From Gammaproteobacteria bacterium (GTDB lineage Bacteria > Pseudomonadota > Gammaproteobacteria > DSM-26407), in the NCBI GenBank assembly GCA_028694565.1, contig JAQVKR010000112.1, positions 1-7,835 on the forward strand: a stretch of DNA of 7,835 nt. The letters run 5' to 3'. The position numbers were made by a program, and so were the translations under genes. Each line of letters opens with the position of its first letter. The stretch's first letter is position 1. Positions 6,388 to 7,835 of the stretch are shown here, one piece after another. The notes under the pieces were generated by a model that was given only the letters and a program-made list of their open reading frames with translations, was not told where the DNA came from and did not search any database.

Positions 6388-6419
6388 CTGAATGTGCCTC
6401 CAAGAGTGACGCAGTACAC
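6388..6419. repeat. Right terminal inverted repeat of the element
   Basis: A 32-base arm matching the reverse complement of 6155-6186 with three mismatches. Its outer nine bases are also part of the flanking 10-bp direct repeat, which is why the element boundary on this side cannot be fixed from one copy. Confidence 0.88.
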
Positions 6420-6420
6420 T
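6411..6420. repeat. 10-bp direct repeat, lptC-side copy
   Basis: GCAGTACACT on the plus strand, identical to 6144-6153. On the minus strand it encodes Ser-Val-Leu after MNRTAV, exactly the junction at which the lptA frame would resume if the insert were absent. The match stops abruptly on both sides. Confidence 0.8.
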
Positions 6421-7009
6421 AACGGCGGTTCGGTTCATGGGTGGCCTTCACCTTGGACTGTAGCAGCAGCCTCTGCTCCCGCAGGAAGGCCCGCATGCCG
6501 GTTGCGTTGATCATATCACCCCCGCGGGTGATGGAAACCTCGCGGTCGGTCTCCAGGTACTCCTGCTCCACCAGCACGCGCAGGTCGTGGGTGCGCAGGG
6601 TCAGGCCGGGATCGGCCGCGGAGGGGGCCTGCTCGGCCAGGACCTGCCCGGGGAGAAACACCAGGGCGCCATCCTCGGTCACCCGCGCCCGCTCGGCGGT
6701 CACCACCCAGGGCGCACCCTGTTGGGGGTAGTGCACCAGCCGGGCCGCCTCCAGCTCCGTGCTGTCGTCATCGGGATAGTGCTGCAGGCGCTTCCCGGCC
6801 AGGCGCTGGATGGGCACTCCCTCGAGGTTCATGCGCACCGCGGAGAAGCCCTCGAACCAGTAGTCGGGATCGTGGCGCTGGACGTCCGTCCGGGTCGGCC
6901 ACCAGGGTTCGTAGCGATAGGCGAACAGGCTGCTCAGCCCGGCGAGCAGGCCGAGGATGAGAAGGCCTGCGGCGGTGGGGCTGAGGCGGGGCAGGGGGAG
7001 CCGGGGCAT
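6419..7009 (-). CDS. lptC: LPS export protein LptC
   Basis: A 196-residue bitopic inner-membrane protein that receives LPS from LptBFG and passes it to LptA. One membrane segment (about 12-31, AAGLLILGLLAGLSSLFAY) anchors it with the rest in the periplasm. The periplasmic part has DPDYWFEGFSAVRMNLEG and later beta-strand repeats of the LptC/YrbK family. E. coli LptC is about 191 residues, so this is full length. The start is 7 bp after kdsC, with GAGG overlapping the kdsC stop region as ribosome binding site. Its TAG stop lies at the boundary of the inserted element, and the ancestral lptA ATG (6438) lies inside its last codons, giving a 20-base overlap. The ending ...THEPNRR is intact. Confidence 0.95.
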   Translation of the reverse strand: MPRLPLPRLSPTAAGLLILGLLAGLSSLFAYRYEPWWPTRTDVQRHDPDYWFEGFSAVRMNLEGVPIQRLAGKRLQHYPDDDSTELEAARLVHYPQQGAPWVVTAERARVTEDGALVFLPGQVLAEQAPSAADPGLTLRTHDLRVLVEQEYLETDREVSITRGGDMINATGMRAFLREQRLLLQSKVKATHEPNRR

Positions 7010-7016
7010 GGGGGCC

Positions 7017-7538
7017 TCAGAGGTAGGCCTCGAGAATCGCCCGCAGGGTGCCCTGGGCTTCCATGATCAGCTCGCACACCTCGCGCGCGGCCCCGCGACC
7101 GCCCGGGCTCGGGGTCTGCCAGTGGGCGTGCGTGCAGACGAAGGGGTGGGCGTCGGCCACCGCCACGGCCAGCCCCACCCGCCGCATCACCGGCAGGTCG
7201 ATGACATCGTCCCCCACGTAGGCCACCTCCTCCAGGGGAATGGCCAGCTGGTCGAGCAGCTCGCCCAGGGCGTTGAGCTTGTCCTCCCGCCCCTGGTAGA
7301 CGTAGTGGATGCCCAGGCTCTCCATGCGCTCCCTCACCACCCCCGAGGAGCGGCCGCTGATGATGGCGATCTCCACCCCGGTCTGGCGCAGCAGCTTCAT
7401 GCCGTGCCCGTCGCGGGAGTTGAAGGCCTTGTACTCCATGCCGTTGTCGTCGAGGTAGAGGCTGCCGTCGGTCAGCACCCCGTCCACGTCGAAGATGACC
7501 AGGCGGGTGCGGGCGGCGCGTTGCAGGATGTCTTGCAT
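7017..7538 (-). CDS. kdsC: 3-deoxy-D-manno-octulosonate 8-phosphate phosphatase KdsC
   Basis: A 173-residue C0-type HAD phosphatase that removes phosphate from KDO-8-phosphate to give KDO for the LPS inner core. The nucleophile loop FDVDGVLTDG has Asp17 and Asp19. Motif II is IISGRSS (Ser61), motif III uses Lys87 in GREDKL, and motif IV YVGDDVIDLPVM carries Asp110/Asp111. There is no cap domain, as expected for a tetrameric enzyme of this size. The C-terminal TPSPGGRGAAREVCELI segment is the tail that closes the neighbouring active site. It lies between kdsD and lptC, the usual order. A 118-bp spacer separates it from kdsD, and no clear Shine-Dalgarno is seen upstream of the ATG. Confidence 0.97.
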   Translation of the reverse strand: MQDILQRAARTRLVIFDVDGVLTDGSLYLDDNGMEYKAFNSRDGHGMKLLRQTGVEIAIISGRSSGVVRERMESLGIHYVYQGREDKLNALGELLDQLAIPLEEVAYVGDDVIDLPVMRRVGLAVAVADAHPFVCTHAHWQTPSPGGRGAAREVCELIMEAQGTLRAILEAYL

Positions 7539-7656
7539 GGCGGTCGTTAGCGGTCGAGGGTCGGATGGATGGGGAATTCAGGGCTGGGTGCGCGGGGGTG
7601 GCGGCGGTCCCGGCGGGCGCGAGCGCGCAGCACCATCCGGCCACCGCCGCCCGCCA
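7539..7656. other. kdsD-kdsC intergenic spacer
   Basis: A 118-bp GC-rich spacer. It holds an arginine-rich 36-codon open frame on the minus strand (ATG at 7657, stop at 7547) that overlaps the kdsD stop as TGATG. It has no recognisable domain and is probably chance. I see no promoter, terminator or repeat that I would defend. Confidence 0.5.
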
Positions 7657-7835
7657 TCACACCACCCCGGCGCGCAGGAGGTCGTGCATGTTGAAGGCGC
7701 CCACCAGCCGGCCGTTCCCGTCCACCACCGGCAGGGCGTTGATCTTCTTCGTTTCCATGAGGTGCAGGGCCTCGGCGGCGAGGGTGTCCGCGGAGACGGT
7801 GGCGCAGTTGCGGGTCATGACCGCGCCGATGTCGG
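7657..7835 (-). CDS. kdsD: Arabinose-5-phosphate isomerase KdsD, partial (C-terminal CBS domain)
   Basis: The last 59 residues of KdsD; the SIS isomerase domain and first CBS domain lie beyond the window edge. KdsD converts ribulose-5-phosphate to arabinose-5-phosphate, the first step of KDO synthesis. The visible part begins DIGAVMTRNCATVSAD, continues LAAEALHLMETKKINALPVVD and ends HDLLRAGVV. That is the second CBS motif and the characteristic KdsD C-terminus. The stop is TGA at 7659-7657. The neighbour kdsC acts later in the same pathway, so the two genes and the lpt genes form one LPS unit. Confidence 0.95.
   Translation of the reverse strand, partial: DIGAVMTRNCATVSADTLAAEALHLMETKKINALPVVDGNGRLVGAFNMHDLLRAGVV

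Larger units (their letters stand above)
6154..6420 (-). mobile_element. MITE-like palindromic element inserted in the lptA signal-peptide region
   Basis: A non-coding element of about 257-267 bp with long imperfect terminal inverted repeats and two internal hairpins, flanked by a perfect 10-bp direct repeat. It has no transposase and no recognisable protein domain, which is the make-up of a miniature inverted-repeat element moved by an enzyme encoded elsewhere. Removing 267 bp between the two direct-repeat copies restores a continuous lptA reading frame from the ATG at 6438. The lptC stop codon (6421-6419) sits at its edge, so lptC is unharmed. The exact ends are ambiguous because one element end also carries an inverted copy of the flanking repeat. 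Gene content elsewhere in the genome is needed to name a family. Confidence 0.85.

Noticed and set aside
6171..6422. Open frame on the plus strand across the inserted element (83 codons) as a small element-encoded protein
   Set aside because: It is read through hairpin arms, shows no transposase motif, and the element is open in several frames because of GC richness.
6169..6438. The 90-residue N-terminal extension of LptA as a genuine extra domain
   Set aside because: It is encoded by inverted repeats and hairpin arms, and its removal restores a normal signal peptide. It is kept only as an alternative translation product.
7547..7657. 36-codon arginine-rich open frame between kdsD and kdsC
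   Set aside because: There is no domain and no ribosome binding site, and its composition is that of GC-rich spacer. The TGATG overlap with kdsD alone is not enough.

Overview
The window is a stretch of a high-GC proteobacterial chromosome, most likely a gammaproteobacterium. The order kdsD-kdsC-lptC-lptA-lptB-rpoN-hpf-ptsN is the classic gammaproteobacterial LPS-transport/sigma-54 cluster. It is followed by hprK-rapZ-EIIA(Man)-NPr, an arrangement seen in beta- and some gammaproteobacteria but not in enterics. The presence of hprK together with the very high GC suggests a non-enteric lineage of the purple-sulfur/Ectothiorhodospira kind. That placement is inference; no species can be named from the sequence.

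Every gene reads on the minus strand, so the transcription order runs from high to low coordinates. Region A (7835-4931) covers LPS core sugar synthesis and export: the end of kdsD (arabinose-5-phosphate isomerase), kdsC (KDO-8-phosphate phosphatase), lptC, lptA and lptB (LPS transport bridge and its ATPase). Region B (4930-2389) has a 136-bp regulatory gap, then rpoN (sigma-54), hpf (ribosome hibernation factor) and ptsN (EIIA-Ntr). Region C (2405-1) is a tightly overlapping block: hprK (HPr kinase/phosphorylase), rapZ, a mannose-family EIIA and the start of an HPr/NPr gene carrying both His15 and Ser46. Start/stop overlaps of 1-17 bp show tight translational coupling in this block and between lptA and lptB.

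The most notable feature is a palindromic, MITE-like element of about 265 bp (6154-6420) between lptC and the mature part of lptA. It has 32-bp imperfect terminal inverted repeats and two large internal hairpins, encodes no transposase, and is bounded by a perfect 10-bp direct repeat. Removing 267 bp (exactly 89 codons) in silico rejoins an ATG that overlaps the end of lptC to a perfect signal-peptide hydrophobic core. The element therefore appears to have inserted inside the lptA signal-peptide coding sequence. One end of the element supplies an in-frame GTG-Lys start that rebuilds a working signal peptide. A second point of interest is a candidate sigma-54-type promoter directly upstream of rpoN itself. 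No gene is supported on the plus strand; its long open frames are GC-bias shadows.
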